From: JAEYFP01 sp964579795
GTDB lineage: Bacteria; Bacillota; Clostridia; Lachnospirales; Lachnospiraceae
Direction: 5' to 3'
Length of the DNA: 64,000 bases
Assembly (NCBI GenBank): GCA_964579795.1
Contig: CAZOHM010000011.1
Coordinates: 9,111-73,110 of the forward strand
Part shown: one piece after another, positions 35,393 to 45,022 of the stretch
Layout: every line of letters starts with the position of its first letter
Numbering within the stretch: position 1 is the stretch's first letter
The notes under the pieces: model-generated
Told to the model about the DNA's origin: nothing
The model's input: the letters and a program-made list of their open reading frames with translations, nothing else
Databases searched by the model: none
Made by a program: the position numbers and the translations under genes

Positions 35393-36979
35393 TTAGTAAA
35401 ATACAGGTATTTTAGTTTGATTAATCGTCTTCCCACTATCCGCCTGTCTGGAGAACAAGCTGTCCCTGTAGCCTTCCTCATGGTTGATAACATCCAGAAG
35501 ATTAATCTTGTGTGTTTTTAGTTTTTCATTCAGGAACACTTTAAAATCTTCCATACAAAAGCTGTCATCATGACACTCAATATCTAACAGCAGTGCTCCA
35601 CTTTCTTCATGTCCCTTAAATACTTTAATAAAACAATTATTCTGCTGCTCATATTCCTGAAGATAATCAATAAACGTCATGGCATAAAGCGTGTGACCTG
35701 AAATAGTAATTTTATCCTTTTCTTTTCCAGCAAAGGAAATCATTTTAGTTCCTTTCTGACTGGATTTCACACAAACAATATCTCTCATATCATATCGATA
35801 CAATCCTGAATATGATGTTACAATCAGCCTATAATAATTTCCATCCACCGTCTCATTGATTAATAATGGCTGTCCACTGTTTTCATTTTCATCAAGCGGA
35901 ACATATTCAAAAAAATACCCGAAGTTTGCAGGAACACCATAACTGTCATTTTTTCTTAACGGTATGTTGAATTTTCCTTCACTCGCACCATATCCTGCAT
36001 CCCAGAAAATCACATCTGCTGGAAACAGCTTTACGTTCTCTGTAGCAGCGCGCCCAACTGAAGCTGAATACCAGCAATTTACTACATGAAATTTTTTCCA
36101 TATATCCTCTACGAGTAATTCTCCTTTCTGGCTGGCCAGGCTTTTCAGCTCGCATGCCCTAACAGGATATTTTACCGCATACTTCATCAACTTTTCTTTG
36201 TCTGCTCCGAGTTCTGTACTAATAGTGCCCTTCTCTAAATCGTTGATTAAATCATCCTTTCTGTTATTCAAAAGCTGCATTAGTAGCGCAAAATGTGAAA
36301 CATTATTACAGCAAAGCATCCGAACATTCTTTGAAGCAATCCCAAATAACAGTAACACATAATTATAGCTGTCTAATGAGAGATTTCTGCAGCTCTTTAG
36401 TGCATTCTCGCGCTGCTTCGTCCTTGACAGTTTCTTTCCGTCTTTGATAAGCATGCTTGTCTGTCCAGAAATTGCTCCATATGGAATACCTGCCTCTGTA
36501 TATCCTGTTACCTCAGGATTGGTAATCACAAACATCTTTTCGTTCGTATCACCACCAAGCACAGAGTGAAAAGACCTTACAAGTTCAATCATTCTCAAAA
36601 GCAGAACTTCCAGAAGAATTTGTGATCCAAATTCACTATTAGGAAGCAGTTTATCCTTTCCTGTTGTTCCGCTTGTATCTGCAAAGCTAATCGTCTTCCC
36701 GGGAAACAGAACATTACTTTCACCATTCTTCAATCTTTCAATATATGGCTCGTAATCATCATATGACGTAATTGGTATCTGACGTCTGAAATCTTCGATT
36801 GTTTTAATATGTGAGAACCCATATTTCTTTCCAATCTCAGTATCCTTGGCATAATCCAAAATATGTTCCAGCGTATCCTTGCTGACTGCTTCCATCATTT
36901 TGTTCATGCTTTTGAATAGTAAAGCCTTTGATAAATAGTTTTTCTTTATCAACAAATCTGCATAGCTTTCTATATTCAT
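35393..36979 (-). CDS. GH3-family acyl-adenylating enzyme
   Basis: 528 residues. The N-terminal part contains the adenylate-forming P-loop ADTSGTTGKDK at residues 101-110, with the GH3-like lead-in RRQIPITSYDDY. The middle has DAGYGASEG, and the C-terminal part has YSGLYRYDMRDIV and KEKDKITISGHTLY, all GH3 landmarks. Plant GH3 enzymes activate a carboxylic acid with ATP and join it to an amino acid. A comparable acyl-amide ligase role is inferred here. It overlaps the other GH3 gene by four bases, so the two are translationally linked. Confidence 0.85.
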   Translation of the reverse strand: MNIESYADLLIKKNYLSKALLFKSMNKMMEAVSKDTLEHILDYAKDTEIGKKYGFSHIKTIEDFRRQIPITSYDDYEPYIERLKNGESNVLFPGKTISFADTSGTTGKDKLLPNSEFGSQILLEVLLLRMIELVRSFHSVLGGDTNEKMFVITNPEVTGYTEAGIPYGAISGQTSMLIKDGKKLSRTKQRENALKSCRNLSLDSYNYVLLLFGIASKNVRMLCCNNVSHFALLMQLLNNRKDDLINDLEKGTISTELGADKEKLMKYAVKYPVRACELKSLASQKGELLVEDIWKKFHVVNCWYSASVGRAATENVKLFPADVIFWDAGYGASEGKFNIPLRKNDSYGVPANFGYFFEYVPLDENENSGQPLLINETVDGNYYRLIVTSYSGLYRYDMRDIVCVKSSQKGTKMISFAGKEKDKITISGHTLYAMTFIDYLQEYEQQNNCFIKVFKGHEESGALLLDIECHDDSFCMEDFKVFLNEKLKTHKINLLDVINHEEGYRDSLFSRQADSGKTINQTKIPVFY

Positions 36980-38718
36980 ATGTTATCCCTCACAATAAAG
37001 TTTTCTGTGCAGTAATCACTTAATCCCAGGAAAAAAGCTTTCTTTTTATCATTTCTAAGAATATTAACAGGCTTAATCTGACTTGGTGCCGTACCCTTCA
37101 TAATCTCTATATCACGGTACAGAGAATACGCATCGTTTTCAAGAAAATATATCTTGATGTGTCCGCATATTCCCCTTTTGATTTTATCTCCCAATGAAGG
37201 ATTTTCTTTGGAAAGATGTTCTTCCAGTATAGTTTTAAATTCTTTTGGCGAAAAATCTAATTTCTTTCTGTCAATTTCCACAAAAAAGACATATCTGACC
37301 GGTGATGCATCAAAATCCGGAATGACAGAAAAATCAACAATCGTAAGTCCAGCATCTGCTGCTGCATCAGAGACAGCCTTCTGAAGTGCTGTTACTGTTG
37401 TTTTCTCGCCCATAACACTGATTACATCATCTCTCCTATAGCAGTATTTTACCGTTGGTGTCTCCTTATGTTTTCCAATAACTTCAACAACATCCTTCAT
37501 ACGATATCTATAAAACCCACCATATGTTGTTATAATCAATTCATACCGTTTTCCAACTTCCAGGTCACCAATTCCAACTATCCGTGTAAAATCATCTTCT
37601 GCTTCCAACGGAAGGAACTCATAAAACATGCTCTCAGGAATCAGCACTGTATCTTCCTTATCGATCGCATATGGACAAGTGAGTGCTCCTTCTGACGCGT
37701 TCAGACCTGTTCTGATAATTGCAACAGAATCATCAATATATTCGTCCTTGATTGTATTTACATATACGGAAAACACACCTGTTCCAATTCCAAATATCAT
37801 TGTTAAATCAGGCCAGATTTTTTTGATAAATTTAGTTTGAGAACCTCCATCTTCAAATACCTTTCTAAGTTCTTCGGCTCTTTGGGGATTTGGCTTCAAT
37901 TTACTAATCACAGATTGTCTGACTTCATCACACATTTTAACGCTCGGATTGATTGTGCCGTGCTCCATATCGTCCAAAATCATGCTCCAATGTTTTCTGA
38001 TATAGCGGAACTGCTCGACAACAAAGCTGAAGAAGGAGCTTGAAATACAGGAGATTTTTTTGTCCGACATAGCAAATAATGCATTTAAATACTTAAAATC
38101 AGTATCTGGCTGAATAAATATTGCCTCAACAGGTGACGGATATATTTTTTCCAAAACAGGCTTGTATTGAATCAGCAGCATACCGGAAATTGCACCATAG
38201 GTTGCACCACACGGCAAGGTCGGCATTACATCAGATGTCATTGTTGCAATCTGAAAGCATTTGCCTCCTGTCCACTTTCGACCAAGATACTTTTCAGCAA
38301 GAGCATACTGATAGTTGGATATATAGTCAGATGTCATTTTTAAGTTCCACTGCGGCATTGGAATACGTTTTGGTTCTCCCGTCGTTCCTGATGTTTTGTT
38401 GTAATGATTGATTTCATAAGTCGTAATCAGATCACGCTCTCCATCATTGGTCATACGCCTGATATAGTCCTCGTAATCCTTAAATGACGAAACAGGTACT
38501 GACTTTCTGAAATCTTCAACAGACTCAATCTCTGCAAAATGATACTTTTTACCATATTCTGTGTTTTTGTTTGCTTTCAAAATATTAAACAAACATTTTT
38601 CGTTATTTTCTACAGGCTTCTCCCATATTTCATTGGCTCTGTCCATAACTGCTCTGGCTGCCGCAAGTTTTTGTGTCCAGATTGGAAGCTCCTGTGTTGT
38701 GGTATTTCCTTCTGTCAT
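36976..38718 (-). CDS. GH3-family acyl-adenylating enzyme
   Basis: 580 residues, a paralogue of the downstream GH3 protein. The P-loop is NKTSGTTGEPK at residues 107-117, preceded by VPVSSFKDYEDYI. Later motifs include TGLNASEG, YGGFYRYRMKDVVEV and RRDDVISVMGEKTT. It probably activates a carboxylate and ligates it to an amine. Two different GH3 copies suggest two sequential or substrate-distinct ligations. It starts 18 bases after the NRPS stop. Bacterial GH3 homologues remain mostly uncharacterised. Confidence 0.85.
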   Translation of the reverse strand: MTEGNTTTQELPIWTQKLAAARAVMDRANEIWEKPVENNEKCLFNILKANKNTEYGKKYHFAEIESVEDFRKSVPVSSFKDYEDYIRRMTNDGERDLITTYEINHYNKTSGTTGEPKRIPMPQWNLKMTSDYISNYQYALAEKYLGRKWTGGKCFQIATMTSDVMPTLPCGATYGAISGMLLIQYKPVLEKIYPSPVEAIFIQPDTDFKYLNALFAMSDKKISCISSSFFSFVVEQFRYIRKHWSMILDDMEHGTINPSVKMCDEVRQSVISKLKPNPQRAEELRKVFEDGGSQTKFIKKIWPDLTMIFGIGTGVFSVYVNTIKDEYIDDSVAIIRTGLNASEGALTCPYAIDKEDTVLIPESMFYEFLPLEAEDDFTRIVGIGDLEVGKRYELIITTYGGFYRYRMKDVVEVIGKHKETPTVKYCYRRDDVISVMGEKTTVTALQKAVSDAAADAGLTIVDFSVIPDFDASPVRYVFFVEIDRKKLDFSPKEFKTILEEHLSKENPSLGDKIKRGICGHIKIYFLENDAYSLYRDIEIMKGTAPSQIKPVNILRNDKKKAFFLGLSDYCTENFIVRDNI

Positions 38719-38736
38719 GACTTTTTCTCCCTGTGC

Positions 38737-41700
38737 TTATTTTAGTGCCTGTGCACTTCTCCTCGGTGTCTGCATTGTAAAGAATATCGGATATGGAATT
38801 GTCAATCCAATTTTCTCAGCATTTGAAATAATATGATAAATATCCTTAAAAGAACCTCCAAGGTCATCAAATCTTGCATTTACAGAAACTAAATCAATAG
38901 AAAAATATTCCTTGAATAATCCGCAAATCTTCTCTTCTAATTCATTGGTCGGTTCTTCATACCTTATTGATAAGTCAGGAGCCGGGAAATCATCAGCATA
39001 AATACTGTCCGGAAGCTTATCAAGTTGTGTCGCACAATACGGAACAAACTGCTTTGCAAGCTTTTCCTTCAAAATATCAAGTACTTCGATATGATTAAGG
39101 CTGCCTGTATAGTACACACAGATTCTAGCACTCTCATGAATCTGCCTTGTAACTACTTTACCCTCATATACTCCATCAATAGCATTCAATGCTTCTTCTG
39201 TAACTGACAGGTCCACAAACTGTTGGTTGACATAATGAACGCATCCTTTTTTACCTAATACTTCATATTTCCCATCAAAATATCTGCCAATGTATCCGGT
39301 AGCCTTTCCTGCCGATACAATTTCGCCCATTTCTGTAATAGGCTGCAAATTGCCAAAAAGATCAATCAAAGTAATTCCGGCATCTGCGGTGTCAGATTTA
39401 ACTATCTCACGTTTTGACTCATCAAAAACATATCCCTTTCCAAGCTGTATGATGTCATTCTCATTTCCATTAATTAACGAAACAGATCTTGCCGGCTTTT
39501 GATCGTCTTTTACACACATCATCATATAATTCTTAACAGAATTCAAAAGTGACAGCATTGCTTCTTTTGTATAATACATTGCGGAATAAGATACACTCAG
39601 CATCGTTTTGCTCGTATCTGTAGGATGCGGCAACACACAAATCAGCATAAACGGGACTGTCATTTGAGAGTTAAATCCTGTATTCATGTTCTCAACACAG
39701 CTCTTTTTCCTCTCGTTTCCATCCTCGACAATACCAAGCAGGTAATCCAGATAAATTGTACTGTCCATTCCATATTCATCATGAATAATTCTTGTGGAGA
39801 AAAGACTTCTTTCACTGATTTCCGAATAGTACTCCTGCGTACTCATTAACTCTTCAAGCAGTGTTCCCTCTGAAGCAGGATATCTTACAAGTAATGACTT
39901 TGCTAACAATCCAACTGTACGTTTCACGCAGGCAGCATCTCTGTCAGCGTAAATTAATGAAAACAGCTTCTTTTCAGTCATCGTAAATCTGGAAAGTACC
40001 TGTGCTATTGCATTCTGGTAAAGCATCGGCATTCTGATTTTACGTTTCTTACAATAATCTTCAATCACAGCTCCCTCCAGCTCAACAGATGCAACCAGCA
40101 GGTCTGTATTTTCTCTTGTCTTTGCACTGAACGGATAGAAATCCAAAGAAGCTCCTCTCTTGAACTCTTCAAACCATGGACGCATCGCATTCATGTAATC
40201 GGAATTTTCAAGACTCTCGGCATACTCAATAAAATCACAAAATGTATAGCTTTCCTTCTCAACATTTTCCTGCGCAAGCTGCTGTTCCAATTCATTTACT
40301 AACAGATTTTGTGAATATCCATCAAACTGCATATGATGAATATCAAGAAGCATATAAACTGCACCTGAAGGTGCTCCTTCAAACAAAACAACTTTATACA
40401 GTTCTGAATTCAATAATTCCATAGGCTCCATATATTCAGCCATGAAGTTATTGTCAATTTCCTGATCCACGTGTACTACATCAATTGTAATCGGTTCTGT
40501 ATCTCTTCTTTTATGTAAAAACTTTTTATCCTTTACAACAATATAAGACTTTAAATGTGAATGTACATTAAAGACGTATTCAGTTGCTTTTTTAATTTTC
40601 TCAATAGAATGTCCGGTAATTTTCAACATATTTGTCATATGCCATGAAATTGCGCCTGGTGTCAGCAATACAGGAAGTAAAATCACTTCCTCATCACGGG
40701 ACATCCCATAGTATGTGCTTCCCGGCTCTCTGTGTGCAGGTCTTTTTGGAGCCTGTATTACTTCATCCAGCCCTTTTACAATTCCTCTGATATCCTCATA
40801 TTTCATAAATAATCTGACTGGCAGATCCTTTCCGGTCTTATCAAAATATTCAGCCGACAGTGCTATGAAAGACAAAGAAGTCATTCCAACCTGTTGAAGA
40901 TTTGTTGTAACTCCGATTTCGTTAATATTTAAAATTTCCTTTGCAATTTGAAGAACAATTTCCTCTGTCTCATTTTCAGGTGCAACAATCTCTCCCTTAA
41001 TTTCTTCTTCCGGCTTCTTAAGTGACATTCTATCCACTTTGCCGCTGGCAGTAAGAGGCATTTTATCCAGCTTAACAAAAGACGAAGGCATCATGTAATC
41101 TGCCAGAACTTTACTCAGCTCCTCTTTCACATGTTTTCCATCTAATGTGTCTGATACATAATATCCAACAATATACTTCTGACCGGCAGCGTTATCAAAA
41201 TCTCTCACAGCTGCAGCCTCAATGTCGGAGACAGACAGCATCGCATGTTCTACCTCTCCCATGTCTACACGCTGTCCGTTAACTTTTACCATAAAATCTT
41301 TTCGATTGACAAAATACAATGTTCCATCTAAAAGACGTCTTACTACATCTCCCATATGAACTTCTGTACGTCCATCAGGCAGATGTCGAAATGTTTTTGC
41401 AGACTCTTCTTCTCTGTTTAGATATCCGGAAGCAAAATATCCTGTAGCTACCAATTCACCTTCACACGCGCCTGTCAGACTTGTGCCTTTTTCATCAACA
41501 ATTCTAATTTCCACACCTGGCTTAGGTGTTCCAAGCGGAGTATTATCATATGCTTTATCAATACTAAAATAAAGAATTGCTCCTAATGTTTCTGTCTGAC
41601 CATATCCATTCAATAAAACATAATTGGATGGTGCAAACCCTGCAACCTTTTCGCCGCCAACATATACTCGTTTCAACGCAGACTCACCATGGTCAAATAC

Positions 41701-42396
41701 GCGAAGTGCTGATGGTGGAAGAAAAATTGATCCAATATCATTTGAATTGATGAAAGATCTAAGTTTCAGGAAATCCTTTCGCATCTCCTCACTAATCATA
41801 AAAATATGAAGACCTCTCATAAGTCGAATAATATTTTCTGAGAATGCCCCGATAAACGACATCGGAGACATGGATGCATGTCTCATCGGAAGTGATTTTA
41901 CATTTGGATTTGGTTTGTAATTCTCTGAAAGAGCCCTGTTGCTGTAAACAACTCCTTTCGGGTTTCCTGTTGAGCCAGATGTATATATGTAAAGTCTGTG
42001 ATCCTCATCTCCTACAGAAACAAGCTTCTCATTTATACTTTCACTTTCTATATCTTTGAAGAAATCAGCTGTAATAATCATCGTTGCTTTGCAATCTGAC
42101 TGAATATAATCAACTCGTGCCTTAGGGTACTCCGGAAGCAACGGCACTACAATCCCGCCAAGCTGCATAATAGCCAATTCAGCAACAATATATTCAGAAC
42201 ATCTATCAAGAATAATAATTACCGGAGTTCCTTTTTCTACTCCTCTTTTAATAAGTCTTGTCTTTGTTTTCCCCACCAATTCTGTCACCTGACCATACGT
42301 CAAGGTTCTTTTTCCATCTTGATCAGTCAAACAATTTTGATTTGCGTTTTCTTCTGCGATGCGCTTTAGTTCTAGTACAAAATCATAATTCACCAT
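38737..42396 (-). CDS. Minimal NRPS: A-PCP-C-(A fragment)-PCP-like
   Basis: 1219 residues from 42396 (MVNYDFV), after AAGGAGGATTGTA. The adenylation domain covers about 1-465: YTSGSTGNPKG at 139-149, NGYGQTE at 263-269, GD at 349-350 and the catalytic Lys in ASGKVDR near 453. The carrier site is GMTSLS with Ser 507. The condensation domain runs from about 570 to 1000, with an intact HHMQFDG at 687-693. Next comes a piece like the C-terminal part of an adenylation domain, then a carrier-like end reading DDLGGSFKD, where one residue is lost at the usual GG-x-S. No thioesterase or reductase end is present. The residue aligned with Asp235 appears to be Ile 182, so the substrate may not be an alpha-amino acid. 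Confidence 0.88.
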   Translation of the reverse strand: MVNYDFVLELKRIAEENANQNCLTDQDGKRTLTYGQVTELVGKTKTRLIKRGVEKGTPVIIILDRCSEYIVAELAIMQLGGIVVPLLPEYPKARVDYIQSDCKATMIITADFFKDIESESINEKLVSVGDEDHRLYIYTSGSTGNPKGVVYSNRALSENYKPNPNVKSLPMRHASMSPMSFIGAFSENIIRLMRGLHIFMISEEMRKDFLKLRSFINSNDIGSIFLPPSALRVFDHGESALKRVYVGGEKVAGFAPSNYVLLNGYGQTETLGAILYFSIDKAYDNTPLGTPKPGVEIRIVDEKGTSLTGACEGELVATGYFASGYLNREEESAKTFRHLPDGRTEVHMGDVVRRLLDGTLYFVNRKDFMVKVNGQRVDMGEVEHAMLSVSDIEAAAVRDFDNAAGQKYIVGYYVSDTLDGKHVKEELSKVLADYMMPSSFVKLDKMPLTASGKVDRMSLKKPEEEIKGEIVAPENETEEIVLQIAKEILNINEIGVTTNLQQVGMTSLSFIALSAEYFDKTGKDLPVRLFMKYEDIRGIVKGLDEVIQAPKRPAHREPGSTYYGMSRDEEVILLPVLLTPGAISWHMTNMLKITGHSIEKIKKATEYVFNVHSHLKSYIVVKDKKFLHKRRDTEPITIDVVHVDQEIDNNFMAEYMEPMELLNSELYKVVLFEGAPSGAVYMLLDIHHMQFDGYSQNLLVNELEQQLAQENVEKESYTFCDFIEYAESLENSDYMNAMRPWFEEFKRGASLDFYPFSAKTRENTDLLVASVELEGAVIEDYCKKRKIRMPMLYQNAIAQVLSRFTMTEKKLFSLIYADRDAACVKRTVGLLAKSLLVRYPASEGTLLEELMSTQEYYSEISERSLFSTRIIHDEYGMDSTIYLDYLLGIVEDGNERKKSCVENMNTGFNSQMTVPFMLICVLPHPTDTSKTMLSVSYSAMYYTKEAMLSLLNSVKNYMMMCVKDDQKPARSVSLINGNENDIIQLGKGYVFDESKREIVKSDTADAGITLIDLFGNLQPITEMGEIVSAGKATGYIGRYFDGKYEVLGKKGCVHYVNQQFVDLSVTEEALNAIDGVYEGKVVTRQIHESARICVYYTGSLNHIEVLDILKEKLAKQFVPYCATQLDKLPDSIYADDFPAPDLSIRYEEPTNELEEKICGLFKEYFSIDLVSVNARFDDLGGSFKDIYHIISNAEKIGLTIPYPIFFTMQTPRRSAQALK

Positions 42397-42503
42397 TACA
42401 ATCCTCCTTAGAATTTGCATTTTCCGATAAGCCTTACTAATACAATATATTTGAATTTTCTTCTGTTTCATCAGTCTTTCATCTAAAAATCAAACATATT
42501 TAT

Positions 42504-42532
42504 ATTTTAGCATTTCGGTCTACATTTCTCAA
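42504..42532 (-). promoter_or_regulatory. Promoter of the NRPS/GH3/ABC operon
   Basis: On the minus strand TTGAGA (42527-42532) and TAAAAT (42504-42509) are separated by 17 bases, about 110 bases before the NRPS start. No clear operator is visible. The five genes from 42396 to 31885 have small gaps or overlaps and no other internal promoter was evident. Confidence 0.65.
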
Positions 42533-42600
42533 TACAATTAAACATTTTTGAATGCTGAGGATTAGGGTTTCCTGATTGTTGCACCGAGCTTGAACTCAAA

Positions 42601-43050
42601 TTAATATTTTCTCATATAGACAAATGAAAGGCCTCCGGGTTCTGTATGTTCTTTATAGGAACGATATCCCATTTTTTCATATAGGCGAATGTTAATCCAG
42701 CTTCTTGTACAGGTGTACAATTCTTTTGTTTCATCACGGCATATCAAATCCACTTGAGACAGCAATTTTTGTGCAAGTCCCTGATGTCTGTACTCCGGAT
42801 GAATCATAAGTCTGCCAACCTCTTCCACTTCACCCTTTTTTCTATACCGAATTGCTCCAATTATTTCATCAGAATCATTTACAAGTTTCAAAGTATTCCA
42901 ATCGGTAAAATTCTTCTCGTTTTCAGCCAATGTTTCCTGCAATGCTGGCACATCGCGACTTCCAATCATACTTGCCTCACTCTCAAAAGAAAGAAGCTGC
43001 AACTTGTATAATTCAGGTACATCTGATTTATCTGCACGTTCAATTTTCAT
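42601..43050 (-). CDS. GNAT N-acetyltransferase
   Basis: About 149 residues with the acetyl-CoA loop EYRHQGLAQKLL (R-x-x-G-x-A pattern) and the strand YTCTRSWINIRLYEKMGY. It transfers an acetyl group to an unidentified amine. The start at 43050 (MKIERA) follows GAAGGAGCTTACC, which fits better than a Met five codons upstream. Neighbouring genes give no substrate hint. Confidence 0.87.
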   Translation of the reverse strand: MKIERADKSDVPELYKLQLLSFESEASMIGSRDVPALQETLAENEKNFTDWNTLKLVNDSDEIIGAIRYRKKGEVEEVGRLMIHPEYRHQGLAQKLLSQVDLICRDETKELYTCTRSWINIRLYEKMGYRSYKEHTEPGGLSFVYMRKY

Positions 43051-43167
43051 GGTAAGCTCCTTCAAAACATATTGCTATCAAAACGCATCTCTGTTAAATA
43101 CATCACTATTAAAATACATCACCTGAAAACACAGTACAAGTAAAATGTCATATCTATGTTGTTTTAG

Positions 43168-43650
43168 TTATATGATACTGTTTCTTCTCTCCATAATTGT
43201 AGTAGACTGCCATTCCCCAAATCGATCTTTTGCGATATTTTCTCGATAACCAATTACCCTAAAGCCACATTTTTTGTGAAGCTCGATGCTTGCCTGATTT
43301 ACAGAAAATATTGCAGAATAAAGTGTCCAGTACCCTCTTTTTTCTGTCTCCTCACATAGTGTCGTCAACATTTTCATGCCGATTCCCCGATGTAAATAAT
43401 CTTCATCCACAAATATACTAAGTTCCACAACTCCTCTATATGGTTCTCTCTTTGAAGTTGGTGCAATCATAGTATATCCGACTACCTTTCCATCAAGCTC
43501 ATATACATATCTGCATTCTTTAATATGCGCATCATCCCATTCTTTGTAGCTCGGACAATCTGTAGTAAATGTCACATTTCCTTTTTTAAGGCTCTGCATA
43601 TAAATACTTTTCATTTGTTCCCAATCTTCTTTTTTCATTTCGCGTAACAT
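43168..43650 (-). CDS. GNAT N-acetyltransferase
   Basis: 160 residues. The acetyl-CoA site is readable as DEDYLHRGIGMKML, and the tail CGFRVIGYRENIAKD resembles phosphinothricin/methionine-sulfoximine-type N-acetyltransferases. It probably acetylates a small amine or amino-acid analogue. It has its own AGAAGGAA ribosome site, and co-transcription with the neighbouring GNAT is possible, though the gap is about 100 bases. Confidence 0.87.
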   Translation of the reverse strand: MLREMKKEDWEQMKSIYMQSLKKGNVTFTTDCPSYKEWDDAHIKECRYVYELDGKVVGYTMIAPTSKREPYRGVVELSIFVDEDYLHRGIGMKMLTTLCEETEKRGYWTLYSAIFSVNQASIELHKKCGFRVIGYRENIAKDRFGEWQSTTIMERRNSII

Positions 43651-43689
43651 ATGTATTCCTTCTTTCCACTAACATTAAATTTTATTGAT

Positions 43690-44808
43690 TTATAAGCACT
43701 CACCAACTATGCCAAAAAAATTCAATCCCCAATAGATGTCCTTGATGAGAATACTGTATTTTGCAAAAATATCTTGAATTTCTTCTTTTGTGAAATACTT
43801 CTTGTATATCAGATATTCACGTCCATCGGATAGTTTTCTCTTCTCAATGTCCTCTTTATGTTCATCCTTGGCACGCCATTTGGACCATGTATTATCAATC
43901 AGAAAAATTTTTCCTCCCGGCTTAAGTAATTGTTTAACCTTTTTGAAAAACAGCTCTTCCTGTGCTGTCATAAAATGTCCAAGTACAAATCCAGAAAAGA
44001 CACAATCATATGCCTGCAGTGTGGAAACCTCCTCCTTATTATTGGTATAGACTTTATTATTCCCATTAACATCTGCGCTAACATTCCACTTTAGAATATC
44101 TTCCTGAATAAAAGCAGATTGATTCAACAAATTATAGTATTCTGCACGATATTTGCACTTTTGAAGCATATTGGGTGAAATATCCAAAAACGTGAATTTT
44201 TCACAGTTCATATAATAGTATTGAAGCCAGAATCCTGTGCCGCATCCGATATCAATAACGTTTCCATTCCCGAATTTTGAAAGCATTTCCTGCAGTTTTG
44301 CAATATCTTTTTTATATACATCAGGCTTGCAGGAGGCTGGTCCTCCTCCCGAAAAAATAGCATCATACTCTTTAGCACGATCATTGTAGTAACACATCAT
44401 GCTGTTTTCCACAGCAGCATGTTTTGCATATTTTACTGACTCAAAGACATTCTCCCATGGTATATTATCTTTCTCCTTAACTGCCTGTTCAACATTCTCG
44501 ATTGCCTTCATTAGCTGAGTTGCCTCTAATATCTTTTCCTGTAAAAGCTGTTTTTGCAATTTTAGCGACATTTGCACTGTCGTTTCATGCTCCTGTATCT
44601 CCTTAATCTGTTCAACCGGAATTTCCAAATAGCGATAAGTTGCAATCTGCTGTGCCTGAAAAAGATTATTCTCCGAATAAAAGGTATGACCTTCTTTGTT
44701 AATATAATCAGGTTCTAAAATATGCTTTTCACGATAATATCGTAGTGCCCTTTTTGTCATTCCTACAATTCTTGCGAATTCATGAGGTTGATACCATGTT
44801 CCATTCAT
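43690..44808 (-). CDS. MerR regulator fused to SAM methyltransferase
   Basis: 372 residues. The N-terminal about 70 residues form a MerR winged helix (FARIVGMTKRALRYYREKHI and YLEIPVEQIKEIQEH), followed by a coiled linker. The C-terminal about 230 residues are a class I methyltransferase (VIDIGCGTGFWL, then FSGFVLGH and PGGKIFLID). The start after GGGAGGGTTTCAT is well supported. The fusion suggests a regulator whose activity is linked to a methyl-transfer reaction, or an enzyme with DNA targeting. No binding site is obvious upstream. Confidence 0.88.
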   Translation of the reverse strand: MNGTWYQPHEFARIVGMTKRALRYYREKHILEPDYINKEGHTFYSENNLFQAQQIATYRYLEIPVEQIKEIQEHETTVQMSLKLQKQLLQEKILEATQLMKAIENVEQAVKEKDNIPWENVFESVKYAKHAAVENSMMCYYNDRAKEYDAIFSGGGPASCKPDVYKKDIAKLQEMLSKFGNGNVIDIGCGTGFWLQYYYMNCEKFTFLDISPNMLQKCKYRAEYYNLLNQSAFIQEDILKWNVSADVNGNNKVYTNNKEEVSTLQAYDCVFSGFVLGHFMTAQEELFFKKVKQLLKPGGKIFLIDNTWSKWRAKDEHKEDIEKRKLSDGREYLIYKKYFTKEEIQDIFAKYSILIKDIYWGLNFFGIVGECL

Positions 44809-44937
44809 ATGAAACCCTCCCTGAAAATTATGATATGATTATAATAGTATATGACGTCGCGGCATATGCAAGTGTTTTTTTTAATTCTATATTTTAAACC
44901 TGTTTTCTTAAAAAATCCTTATTTCAAAAATAGAAAA

Positions 44938-44974
44938 CGTCATAATTATCACATACCTTGTGATAATTATGACG
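44938..44974 (-). terminator. Intrinsic terminator after the amidase operon
   Basis: A perfect 16-bp inverted repeat (CGTCATAATTATCACA arms, 5-base loop) is followed on the minus strand by TTTTCTATTTTTG. It lies 49 bases after the amidase stop. The stem is AT-rich but long. A second function on the plus strand is unlikely. Confidence 0.7.
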
Positions 44975-45022
44975 AATATTTTCGAAACGCTTTCTGCTCT
45001 TCCAACAGGCGCATTATGTGCT

